Shown here piece after piece: positions 1 to 7,800 of a stretch of DNA of 18,255 nucleotides. The notes below the pieces were generated by a model. The model was not told where the DNA came from. It saw only the letters and a list, made by a program, of their open reading frames with translations, and did not search any database. Each line of letters starts with the position of its first letter. The first letter of the stretch is position 1. Location of the stretch: contig CAYYZY010000160.1 in NCBI GenBank assembly GCA_964475955.1, positions 1 through 18,255 on the forward strand. The letters are read 5' to 3'. Made by a program: the position numbers and the translations under genes. This DNA is from DATKZH01 sp964475955. Lineage in GTDB: Bacteria; Planctomycetota; Planctomycetia; Pirellulales; Thermoguttaceae.

Positions 1-1719
1 CTCCCCCCCCTCCCCCGCATTCGTCCTCCACGTCTCAAAGAAATCCCCCAGGGTGGTGCCGGCGGAGTCGAAGTAGATGACGCCGTCGCTATCGGTGGTG
101 AAGGTGGATGCCTTGGTGTCGTCGGGGTATACGCCGATATTCGCGGGGATTTCGGTTTCCGTTCCGTCGATGTAGATGGAGAGGGTGACGTCGTACGTCT
201 CGGTTTCGAGGTCGAGGGTCCACAGTTCGCGTCCGGCGCCGTCGTCGCCGGAGAAGACCAGGGCATCATTCACGCCGGTCAGCGAATTGGGCGCGAGCCC
301 ATCGGTGCCGGAGACCACGTCGGCGACCAGCACGGTTCCCGCTTCCGCGCCGTCGCTCTTCCAGAGCTCGCGGCCCTCGTCTTCGGTGTGGGCGGAGAAG
401 TAGAGCGTGCCGTCGACGACCGCCATGTAGTAGGGGTAGGATGCGTCGTCGCCCGAGTTGATATCCTTGACGAGGACGGTTCCGGCCTCGGTGCCGTCCG
501 ACTTCCACAGCTCCTTGCCGGCCGAGCCGTCGTCGGCCGCGAAGTAGAGTTCGCCGTCGAATTCGGTGAATCCGCCGAAATAGGCCAGTTCGCCCCCACT
601 GCCCGGCGTGATGTCTTTGACCAGATCGGTTCCGGCCTCGGTGCCGTCCGATTTCCACAGCTCTTCGCCGTGGGTGCCGTCGGCGGCGGCGAAGAAGAGG
701 GTGCCGCCGACGGCGACGAGTTGCCCGTCGTCGGAGAAGGCGCTGGTCGTGCCGGCGTACACGTCTTCGACCAGCAGGGTGCCCGACGCAGTGCCGTCGC
801 TCTTCCACAGCTCGCGGCCGTGGTCGCCGTCGTCGGCGGTGAAGAAGAGGGCGCCGTCGACGGCGGTCAGTCGATCCGGGTCGGAGGCGTAGAAGTACTC
901 GTCGCCGTAGTAGGTGTAGGAGCCCGTGTAAATGTCCTTGACCAGCGTGGTGCCCGACGCGGTGCCGTCCGACTGCCACAGTTCGCGGCCGTGCGCGCCG
1001 TCGTCGGCGGTGAAGAAGAGGGTGCCGTCGACGGCGGTCAGGTTCTGGGGATCGGACGCGTTGGCGTAATCCTCGCCGTCGTACGAGTAGGAGCCCGTAT
1101 AGATGTCCTTGACCAGCACGGTGCCGGCCGCCGTGCCGTCGCTCTTCCAGAGTTCCGCGCCGGTGTCGGCGTTCTCGGCGCTGAAGAAGAGCACGCCGCC
1201 GGCGACGGTCAGATCGCGCGGGAACGACTGGAGCGTGCCGTAGCCGTAGGGGTACTGATAGCCTTCACCGGGATTGATGTCCTTGACCATCACCGTGCCC
1301 GACGCGGTGCCGTCGCTCTTCCACAGTTCCTGGCCGTGGTCGCCGTCGTCGGCCACGAAGAAGAGCTCGCCGTCGAACTCGACCAACTCCTGGGGATCGG
1401 AGGAATCGGCGCCCGGGTAGATGTCTTTGACCAGCGAGGTGCCTTCTTCCGTGCCGTCGGTGACCCAGAGTTCGCGGCCGTGGGTCGAGTCCTCGGCGAC
1501 GAAGTAGGCGACGTCGCCGATCTGGACGAATTGGTCCGGCTCGGAGACGCTCGACGCGTCCAAGTCGATCATCTGGGGCGTCACCGACAACAGCGTACGC
1601 GATTCGAGGGGCTCCTGAAGGAGACGCCTGGGCCGCAGGCCCGGTGCCCGGCGCGGGCGGCGGCTGGTTCGGGATCGGCGTTTGCCGCGGGCGGTCGGTC
1701 GGGATTTCGCGTTACGCAT
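1..1719 (-). CDS. Secreted ELW(K)SDGT-repeat protein, 3' end missing
   Basis: The frame is open from an ATG at 1719 to the window edge (573 codons, no stop), so the C-terminus is missing. The N-terminus is strongly Arg-rich (residues 1-33), followed by LESRTLLSV at about 38-46. This basic-stretch-plus-LExRxLLS pattern is typical of exported planctomycete proteins. Repeats follow with the core ELWKSDGTxxGT: the ELW starts at residues 83, 131, 189, 246, 303, 353, 403 and 451, and a degenerate copy (ELWTLDLE) sits at 498. The period is 47-58 residues. Each unit also carries a G-x-LFF-x-ADDGxHG segment before ELW and a LVKDIxxG segment after it, as in hyalin/ELWxxDGT-type beta-propeller repeats. 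Residues after 500 form a different beta-rich segment (DVTLSIYIDGTETEIP...), ending in a Gly/Glu run encoded by the C-rich edge. The role is probably extracellular or surface-bound; the ligand is unknown. A weak GGTGA ribosome site lies 5 nt before the ATG. The N-terminal assignment is solid; the molecular function is not known. Confidence 0.9.
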   Translation of the reverse strand, partial: MRNAKSRPTARGKRRSRTSRRPRRAPGLRPRRLLQEPLESRTLLSVTPQMIDLDASSVSEPDQFVQIGDVAYFVAEDSTHGRELWVTDGTEEGTSLVKDIYPGADSSDPQELVEFDGELFFVADDGDHGQELWKSDGTASGTVMVKDINPGEGYQYPYGYGTLQSFPRDLTVAGGVLFFSAENADTGAELWKSDGTAAGTVLVKDIYTGSYSYDGEDYANASDPQNLTAVDGTLFFTADDGAHGRELWQSDGTASGTTLVKDIYTGSYTYYGDEYFYASDPDRLTAVDGALFFTADDGDHGRELWKSDGTASGTLLVEDVYAGTTSAFSDDGQLVAVGGTLFFAAADGTHGEELWKSDGTEAGTDLVKDITPGSGGELAYFGGFTEFDGELYFAADDGSAGKELWKSDGTEAGTVLVKDINSGDDASYPYYMAVVDGTLYFSAHTEDEGRELWKSDGAEAGTVLVADVVSGTDGLAPNSLTGVNDALVFSGDDGAGRELWTLDLETETYDVTLSIYIDGTETEIPANIGVYPDDTKASTFTTDSDGVIYFDSAGTTLGDFFETWRTNAGEGGE

Positions 1720-1838
1720 GGTAGTCACCAAGGGGGTGTCGGATCACGGTTGTCGATTGCCTTGCCGAACATCGGGCACGCCTCCCACGCGCTCGTACGC
1801 CGAGGACGCGCGGGAAGCGGGCCCCGCAGGAGTCTGTT

Positions 1839-2969
1839 TCACGTCTTCACGTCGCCCGGCGCCGGAACGGTCCAGACGGTCTGCTCGCCGTCCTCGGCGG
1901 CGAAGGGGCCTCGCATGGCCATGCACCGGCTCCGGGGCATGAGGGAGACGTCGAAGATCTCATCGACGCCGGAGGTGAATTCGAACTGGCCGACGAGTTG
2001 TCCCGATTGCAGGTCGACGGCGCCCACCCCGCACTTCAGGCGCTGACGATTCTCGGCGATCGGCACGCCCCCGAAGGTGGAGGTCTCGCGGATCTTGGAA
2101 AGGCCGACGAACGCTACCCTCCCCAACATGGCCAGGCCGCGGGTGTAGCCGGGGAAGCGGGCGACGGTGTCGACGCGGCCGCTGGCGGGGTCGACCCGGA
2201 CCAGGGCGCCGCGCCCGGAATCGAGCAGCCAGACGTGTCCCATGTGGACGCGCGGGGAGTGGGGCATGGCGAAGCCGCGGGCGACGGTTCGGCCGGAGTC
2301 GACGTCGATCAGGCAGCCGGTCTCGACCTTGTTGGGCCGCCATCCGCCGGACGTGTCCGACTCGGCCATGGCCGTCACGTATTTGGGCTTTTCGTCGACC
2401 ATGGCCAGCCCGTTGAGGTGACAGCGGTCTTCGGGAGCCAGGGCGCTGATGAAGGGCGGTTGCCAACGGGGGACGAAGCTGTAGTGGGGATGGAGCGTGC
2501 AGAGGCACGAGAACAGGGTGTTGACGATCCACAACTCGTCGCCGGCCCACGCCATCTCGTGCGCCTGGATCTCGCCGGTCACCTGGGCCGATCGGGTGAG
2601 GAAGCAGGCCGCGTGGGCCCCGGGCGGATCGAGTTGCGAGGCGACGTCGTGGTCGTTTCGCAGGAACCAGACCTTGTTTCGGGCCGCCACGGCCATGGTG
2701 CTCCCCGCCCGATCGATCGCCATCCCCATGGGGCGGTCGAAATTGTGGAACGAGAGCGACAAATCCTGCCGGCGCGATCCGATGAGGACCAGCTTGCCGG
2801 CCTGGTAGGTCGACACGAGCAGCGAAGCGTTGAGCTGCCCGAGCAACTGCGCCAGGTCGCGCGAGTGTTCGTAGCGGACCTCCCGATCCCCGCCGGATGA
2901 AGACACGTTCGGATCCCCTGTGGAGCGGTTCGTGGTGGACGGCGCTGACGATTCTACCGCGGCGGTCAT
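1839..2969 (-). CDS. TIGR03032 family protein (DUF4915)
   Basis: The 376-residue product carries the family's characteristic motifs in order: SLLVSTYQAGK (about 49-59), FDRPMGMAID (77-86), HEMAWAGDELWIVNTLFSCL (137-156), PPFISALAPEDRCHLNGLAM (171-190), SGGWR (207-211), MPHSPR (235-240), LLDSGRG (248-254), FVGLSKIRET (287-296) and GVDEIFDV near the C-terminus. TIGR03032 proteins occur in planctomycetes, cyanobacteria and proteobacteria. They resemble beta-propellers in repeat spacing, but no biochemical role is established. The ATG at 2969 was chosen because AGAGG lies 6 nt upstream. The frame remains open to an ATG at 3074, but that would add a 35-residue Arg/Lys/Pro-rich stretch with no family similarity and a badly placed ribosome site. 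No signal peptide is visible, so a cytoplasmic location is likely. It is followed after 119 bp by the repeat-protein gene on the same strand; cotranscription is possible but not shown. A sigma-54-like element lies upstream. Confidence 0.92.
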   Translation of the reverse strand: MTAAVESSAPSTTNRSTGDPNVSSSGGDREVRYEHSRDLAQLLGQLNASLLVSTYQAGKLVLIGSRRQDLSLSFHNFDRPMGMAIDRAGSTMAVAARNKVWFLRNDHDVASQLDPPGAHAACFLTRSAQVTGEIQAHEMAWAGDELWIVNTLFSCLCTLHPHYSFVPRWQPPFISALAPEDRCHLNGLAMVDEKPKYVTAMAESDTSGGWRPNKVETGCLIDVDSGRTVARGFAMPHSPRVHMGHVWLLDSGRGALVRVDPASGRVDTVARFPGYTRGLAMLGRVAFVGLSKIRETSTFGGVPIAENRQRLKCGVGAVDLQSGQLVGQFEFTSGVDEIFDVSLMPRSRCMAMRGPFAAEDGEQTVWTVPAPGDVKT

Positions 2970-3205
2970 GGATTGCCTCTTCACGGGTTGCTTTTTGGAG
3001 ACACGACGGGGGCGATCGCGGCGAACCGCGGGGAGACGGGCCGGTTTCGCCGGTCGATCGGGTGCTCTCGCCATACTCTTTGGGATGGATTCTTGGGGCG
3101 GATGTCACGGTCCGGGGCCCGGAAACGTGAACCGGCGGCACGGGAAGGCCGGCCGGCGGCCAGGTCGCTGAGGCGGCCTTGGCGCGTCGGCAGGCTTTGG
3201 TGGGG

Positions 3206-3222
3206 TGCAAACCGGGTGCCAA
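3206..3222 (-). promoter_or_regulatory. Candidate sigma-54 (RpoN) -24/-12 promoter
   Basis: Read on the minus strand the site is TTGGCACCCGGTTTGCA. It matches the sigma-54 consensus YTGGCAC-N5-TTGCW at every conserved position, with the correct 5-nt gap between TGGCAC and TTGC. It points toward the TIGR03032 gene. The predicted start would leave a leader of about 225 nt. No enhancer-binding-protein site was identified, so regulation by a specific activator is inference. Confidence 0.45.
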
Positions 3223-3452
3223 TCGAGGCTATCGGCCGCGGGAGAGGGTCGTTAGAAGGAACGTAAGGTGTTGTTCGTAAACACGTTGCGTCATTGGCCT
3301 TGCCCGTTCCGGGGGCCCGGGGGCCGGGGCGAGCGCGTTGTCTTGCCGCATCAGGGGAGCTGATTGATGCGTTTTCTGTGGAATATTTTGGAGTTTGTGG
3401 CGAACTTATGGAGTAGTTGTGCGTCTTAGGGGCGAGGGGCTGCCGGCCTTGT

Positions 3453-3508
3453 GGTGGCAGGGTCCTGCGTACCCGGCAGGGCTCTTGACGCCACCGGGTA
3501 TTGGTGGC
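3453..3508. repeat. GGTGGC/GCCACC inverted repeat set
   Basis: GGTGGC occurs at 3453-3458 and 3503-3508, with the complementary GCCACC at 3490-3495. The last two form a 6-bp stem with a 7-base loop (GGGTATT). The first copy could pair with the same GCCACC as an alternative. No T-tract follows on either strand, so it does not look like an intrinsic terminator. It could be a dispersed intergenic repeat or an operator. Confidence 0.35.
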
Positions 3509-3794
3509 ACTCTACAAAGGGGTGGAGGGCGATTCGGCAAGGCCCGGTGGGGTCGCCGGCCCTCCTCTGCTTCGGTTTTTCTGTTCTCTCGAACCGCGCG
3601 AAGCGCAGAGGTTCCGTCATGGGTAAGGCAGTCCGCAATTCGATCACCGGCAAATTGGACGTATGTGGCACCCGCCGCATTGCCAAGGTCGTGGTCGACG
3701 TCGTGGCCGGCATGCCCCGGGACGGGTTGCGCCTCTTTGCGATCGCGCGGTCTCTCCAAGTACGGCTCGCCCGGTGCGTGGCGGCCGGTCGCGC

Positions 3795-3867
3795 GGCAAC
3801 CGCTTCAGGTTGCCTCCAGCCGGTCTATGCGGGCGCGGCGTGGACGCCTGAACCGACGAGTTCAGGC
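3795..3867. repeat. Pair of perfect hairpins
   Basis: Two perfect inverted repeats lie 31 bp apart: GGCAACC/GGTTGCC (3795-3801 and 3808-3814, loop GCTTCA) and GCCTGAAC/GTTCAGGC (3846-3853 and 3860-3867, loop CGACGA). Both have 6-base loops. No T-run follows either, so termination is unlikely. This architecture suits a REP-like dispersed palindromic element or a structured non-coding RNA; the sequence alone does not decide. Confidence 0.4.
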
Positions 3868-4092
3868 ACGCGCGCGCTGCGCTGGCACGAGCGCCTGGGC
3901 AGGTCGAGGTCCGCATTAGGTTCCGGCAGATCCTGAGCCTTTCCTGGCCGGGAAACGCGTCTACCGGACGAACCTTGCGGAGCCTCGGCTGAGAGCCGGC
4001 GGCGGAAGGTGTTTTCCTTCTTGGATTTCCGCCTGCTCGCTGCTGCCCTGAGCCCTGGGGGTCGGTCCGTACATGGAAGAGGAGGGAGAACG

Positions 4093-4671
4093 ATGCAACT
4101 GAAGAACCGGCAGACGGCTTTCGACAAGCAGGAGTTGGCGAGCCTGGTCCGGGCCGCCCAGAACGGCGATCGGCGCGCCTTCGAGGCGCTGTTCGAGCGC
4201 TACCACCGCGCCGTGTACGTGACTGTTCTCCGACGGCTGGACAACGAGGCCGAGGCGCAGGAGCTGTGCCAGGAGGTGTTCATCCAGGCGATGCGAAAGA
4301 TCGGCCAACTCCGCGATCCGCTTTGCTTCGGCGGCTGGGTGCGGTCGATCGCCAACCGGATGGCCATCAACCGGGCCGTGCGCGCGCGGCGGACCGTGGC
4401 CCTGGAGTCGGAGCAGGCGGAGCCGAGCTACGCGGGTCAGGAGACCCCGCTCGACGAGGTCTTGGCCCAGGAGCAGCGTGACCAGGTTCGGGTGGGCCTG
4501 AACCGGCTGTCGGAGATGGACCGCGACACGCTGGTCGCGTTCTACTTCCGGGGCCGGTCGCTGGTGGAGATGAGCGACGAGTTCGACTCCCCGGTCGGCA
4601 CCATCAAGCGGCGGCTGCACGTCGCGCGGAAGCGATTGGCCAAGGAGCTGTCGGCCCTGGCGCCGGCGTGA
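4093..4671 (+). CDS. ECF-type RNA polymerase sigma-70 factor
   Basis: The 192-residue protein has the two-domain ECF layout. Region 2 spans about residues 14-85 (LVRAAQNGDRRAFEALFERY, then AEAQELCQEVFIQAMRKIGQ for the -10 recognition helices and FGGWVRSIANRMAINRAVRARR). Region 4 spans about 130-187 (RVGLNRLSEMDRDTLVAFYF, then SLVEMSDEFDSPVGTIKRRLHVARKRL, the helix-turn-helix that reads the -35 element). There is no extra C-terminal domain. The ATG at 4093 is supported by a GAGGAGGGAG ribosome site ending 4 nt upstream; the frame is open further upstream but lacks such a site. It directs core polymerase to a dedicated promoter set, likely in response to an envelope or stress signal. No anti-sigma gene is adjacent: the next gene is convergent and the upstream gene divergent. 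The regulator and regulon are therefore unknown. Confidence 0.95.
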   Translation: MQLKNRQTAFDKQELASLVRAAQNGDRRAFEALFERYHRAVYVTVLRRLDNEAEAQELCQEVFIQAMRKIGQLRDPLCFGGWVRSIANRMAINRAVRARRTVALESEQAEPSYAGQETPLDEVLAQEQRDQVRVGLNRLSEMDRDTLVAFYFRGRSLVEMSDEFDSPVGTIKRRLHVARKRLAKELSALAPA

Positions 4672-4720
4672 CAGGCGAGCCCTTCCTGCGCGGGATTGCG
4701 AGAATCCTGCGGCGGGACGA

Positions 4721-4772
4721 AAGAAAAAGGCCTCCCCGTCCCCCGGAGTTTTTCCGCGGGGACGGGGAGGCC
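4721..4772 (-). terminator. Strong intrinsic terminator, largely bidirectional
   Basis: A perfect 15-bp GC-rich stem is formed by 4729-4743 (GGCCTCCCCGTCCCC) and 4758-4772. It extends by three pairs (CGG/CCG) past a one-base bulge, with a T-rich loop. On the minus strand the stem is followed by TTTTTCTTTC, a classical U-tract ending secretin transcription 34 nt after its stop. On the plus strand the following sequence (GTCGTATTTGG) is only weakly T-rich, but the same hairpin sits 57 nt past the sigma factor stop and probably also limits read-through from that side. Confidence 0.9.
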
Positions 4773-4805
4773 GTCGTATTTGGCGCGGCGGCCGCCGCTT
4801 TGCGG

Positions 4806-7800
4806 CTACGGCTGAAGGATGCCGAGCTGCTCTTCTTCCTCTTCCTGGATGATGATACGCGGCGTGACCATCATCATCAGGCTCTGCGTCTCGCGCCCCA
4901 CGGCCATGTTCTTGAACAGCCGATTGACGTAGGGCACCTTGTTGAGGATGGGAACCCCGAACTCGTTGCGCCCCTCGCTAAGCCGCTTGATGCCGCCCAG
5001 GAGCACGGTGCCGCCGTCGGGCACGCTGACCGTCGTGGTCACCGTCACGTACGAGAAGGTCGGCAGTTGCACGGTGGTACCCGAGGAGGTCCTTTCCACG
5101 AGGTCTCGGCTCGCCGTGTTGTCGTTCGGGTCCTCCTGGTTGCCTTCCTGCTCGGTGCGGGTCGTGGTCGACTCGGAGCCCTCGAACTGGAAGGTGTCCA
5201 CTTCGCTGATCGTGCTGAAGAACGGCACGACGGTCAGCCGCACGAAGCGCCGGTCGTCGGAAACGACGGCCTGGACCGTGAGATGCGTCCCCTCGTTGAG
5301 GACCACGATCACCGGCTGCTGTGCCGCCGCGAAATCTCCCACCACCGGGATCACGCTGATGACGAAGGGGCTCTGCGAGGTGTCGGAGACGTACGCCTGC
5401 TGCCCGTTGAACAGCGTCACCTTGGGCGCCTGGAGCACGTTGCTCCGGCGGTCGCCTTGGGCGGCGTTGATGAAGAAGAAGGCCTCGATGTCGCTGAGGA
5501 TGGCGAACCCGAGCTGGGCTCCGGCCGTGGCGTCGAATCCCCCGAACTGCGGAACGGCCAGGCCGAAGCTGTTCTGCGTGAAGGGGATGTCGAGGTCGGC
5601 GGAGAAGACGCCGGGCTGCTGCAAGCCGACCGTGACGGCGCGGTCGTGATCCACGTCGCGCGTGTCGCGGAGCGGCTCCTGGTTCGGGTCGATGTCGTCG
5701 CCGTCGTCCCCTTCGATTTTCCGACCGAACACCTGGAAGGGCCGGTCGATGTCGTCGTCGATGTCGAAGTCGAAGTCGATGCCGATGCGCTCGAAGAAGT
5801 TGTCGTTGAGCGTGATGAACCGCACCTCGATGGTCACCTGGAGGTCCTGCATCCGCCGGAGTTGCTCGAGCAGGTCGACGAGCTGGTCGTGGACGTCCTG
5901 CGTCTGGCTGACCACGAGGCTGAGGTTCGTCTCGAAGGGGGCAATCGAGCCGGGGCCGCCGACGTCGTCCCAGCTTTCCGGCTCGACGGTGGTCGTGATC
6001 AGCTCGATGAGGCTGTCGAAATCGGCCATGGCTCCGCCGCCCAGGCCCCCGGGCCCGCCGAATCCCGCCGGCGTGCTGGAGGACATCGGAGAGGTCATTT
6101 GGCTGGCCGACATCTGAGCCAGCACCGTGGGACTGACCGTGGCGTTGTTCCGGGCGCCGGACCGGCTGGCCACGACGGCCAGCGGCGAACCGCGCCCGCC
6201 AAACGGCCCGTGCCCGCCGAAGCCGACGCTCCCCAGGGCGTCGTGGTACGCGCCGGAGAGGCCCATCCCGGTGCCCGGCACGAAGTTGGGAATCGGGATC
6301 ACCAGGTCGGCCACGTTGTAGGAGTACTGGACCAGTTCGCCGTCGCGGTACTGCTCGCTAGTGATCTTGAGCACCTCGTCCTTGATCACGTAGCTGAGGT
6401 GCAACGGCTCCAGGATGAGGTTCAGTGCGCTTCGGAGCGAAATCTCCTCGCTGAGGTTGATCGTCACGGGATCGTTGGTCGTGACCCCTTCATTTTCCAG
6501 GCCCTGGGGATCGAGGTGGAGGTTGACCGCGGCCATGCGGGCCAGGTAGTCCATCACCTGCGAGAGGGGCGCGTTGTCGAATTCGAGCAGGACCGGCGTC
6601 TTCAGCTTCTGCTCGATCTCCAGTTCCGCTTCCGTACGGCGCCGGCCGTACTCGGCGGCCCGGGCGCGGCGGCGCTCGGTGAGGGCTTCCCACTCCCGCG
6701 CGTCGCCGAAAACGTAGGGCTCCAGATCGTCGAATCCGACGGCCGACACGTCGACCGCGTGCATCTGTTTCCAGAAGCCTTCCTCGCGCCGGGCGCGGAC
6801 GTCGACGTTGTCGAGATGGTGGCGCACCAACCGCGACGTGGTGAGCAACTGCTGCGTCAGCGGGTTGTCCGGATCCAGCTCCGCGGCCCGCTTGGCCGCC
6901 ACTTCGGCCTCGGCGTAGCGCTGCTCTTCCATCAACTGGTTGTATTCCTCGACCAACAGCGCCAGCTTCTGCTGCACGTCGAGCGTCACCTGCTGTTCCC
7001 GCTTGATGTCTTCGCGGGTTCGCTCGCTTCGCTCTTCGAGATCGATTCGGGCGCGGTTCTGATCGACGTACTGCCGCGTCTCGGCGAGGCTGCGATCGAG
7101 CCGCGCGAGCAGCCGGTCCCGTGCGACCGGTTCCAGCCCGGCCGTCTCGACCCGGCGCCGCGTCTCCTCCAGGCGCGCCAGCGCGCCTTTCGGATCGGTC
7201 TGCTTAAGCGCCTGGGCCTCGCTTTCCTGGTGAGCGACTTCAACCGCCACCTGCTGATACAGGCTGCGTTGGGCCTGAGCCGCCTTGTCGATCATCGAAG
7301 GCGGGGCCGAGTCGGCGCCGGACGTCGACAGCATCTGGAGCCGTCCCTGAAGGCGTTGCGCCGTGACCGGATCGAGCTCGTTGCGGTAGTTGGCCGCCTG
7401 GCGGAAATACTCGAGCGCCTTGGCCTTGTCGTGGGCCATCAGCGCCGCCTCTCCCTGCTGGAACAGGGACTCACCCACGCTCGGTCCGCCGGGCGTCGAC
7501 ATGCCCGAGGGCGCGGGAGGTCCGGACGCCATGGGGGGCGCCGGCGTGGGCTCTTCGGCGCCGGCCAGCATGTTCCAGCTCCGGTCGTTCGACTGATCGT
7601 ACACGGCGTGCGACGCCGATCGACCCATCTGCGCGTTGCCCGTGGCCGGCACGACCTCCTGCCCGCTCACGCCCACCACGCGCGATCCGGCCATTCGGTC
7701 CTGGCGGCGGGCCGATGCGATCCGCTTCAGGAGTTCGTCCGGGTTGGGCTGATAGGGCCCGAAGGTCACTCCCTGGCGCGAGGCCTGGGTCGCCAATTGC

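Larger units (their letters stand above)
2970..4092. other. Intergenic region between TIGR03032 and the ECF sigma gene
   Basis: No convincing gene lies in these ~1.1 kb. The short open frames here (for example plus strand 3451-3936) have no ribosome site, no recognisable domain and a composition like translated non-coding GC-rich DNA. The region holds the sigma-54-like element at 3206-3222, an AT-richer stretch at about 3357-3420 that stands out against the GC-rich background, and inverted repeats at 3453-3508 and 3795-3867. It also holds a possible leader stem (GGCGGAA 4001-4007 with TTCCGCC 4027-4033) just before the sigma factor gene. No clear promoter for the sigma gene was found. Confidence 0.6.

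Noticed and set aside
220..1475. Regularly spaced similar DNA blocks resembling an array
   Set aside because: The spacing is about 140-175 bp and the blocks are in-frame codons for ELWKSDGT. This is a protein repeat, not a CRISPR or intergenic array.
388..2046. 552-codon open frame on the plus strand
   Set aside because: It is opposite the ELW-repeat gene and the start of the intergenic gap. Its apparent repeats are the mirror image of the real ELWKSDGT repeats.
2970..3074. N-terminal extension of the TIGR03032 protein to an ATG at 3074
   Set aside because: It adds an Arg/Lys/Pro-rich segment unlike the family, and the upstream ribosome site is poorly placed; the ATG at 2969 has AGAGG at 6 nt.
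3485..3515. TTGACG followed by TACAAA as a sigma-70 promoter for the sigma factor gene
   Set aside because: The spacer is 22 bp, too long for a normal promoter, and the site lies about 580 bp from the gene.
3886..3904. CTGGCACGAGCGCCTGGG as a sigma-54 promoter for the ECF gene
   Set aside because: The -24 half fits, but the -12 half reads CCTGG rather than TTGC.
3451..3936. 161-codon plus-strand frame in the intergenic region
   Set aside because: No ribosome site, no domain, and it runs through two hairpins. Several overlapping frames of similar quality exist on both strands.
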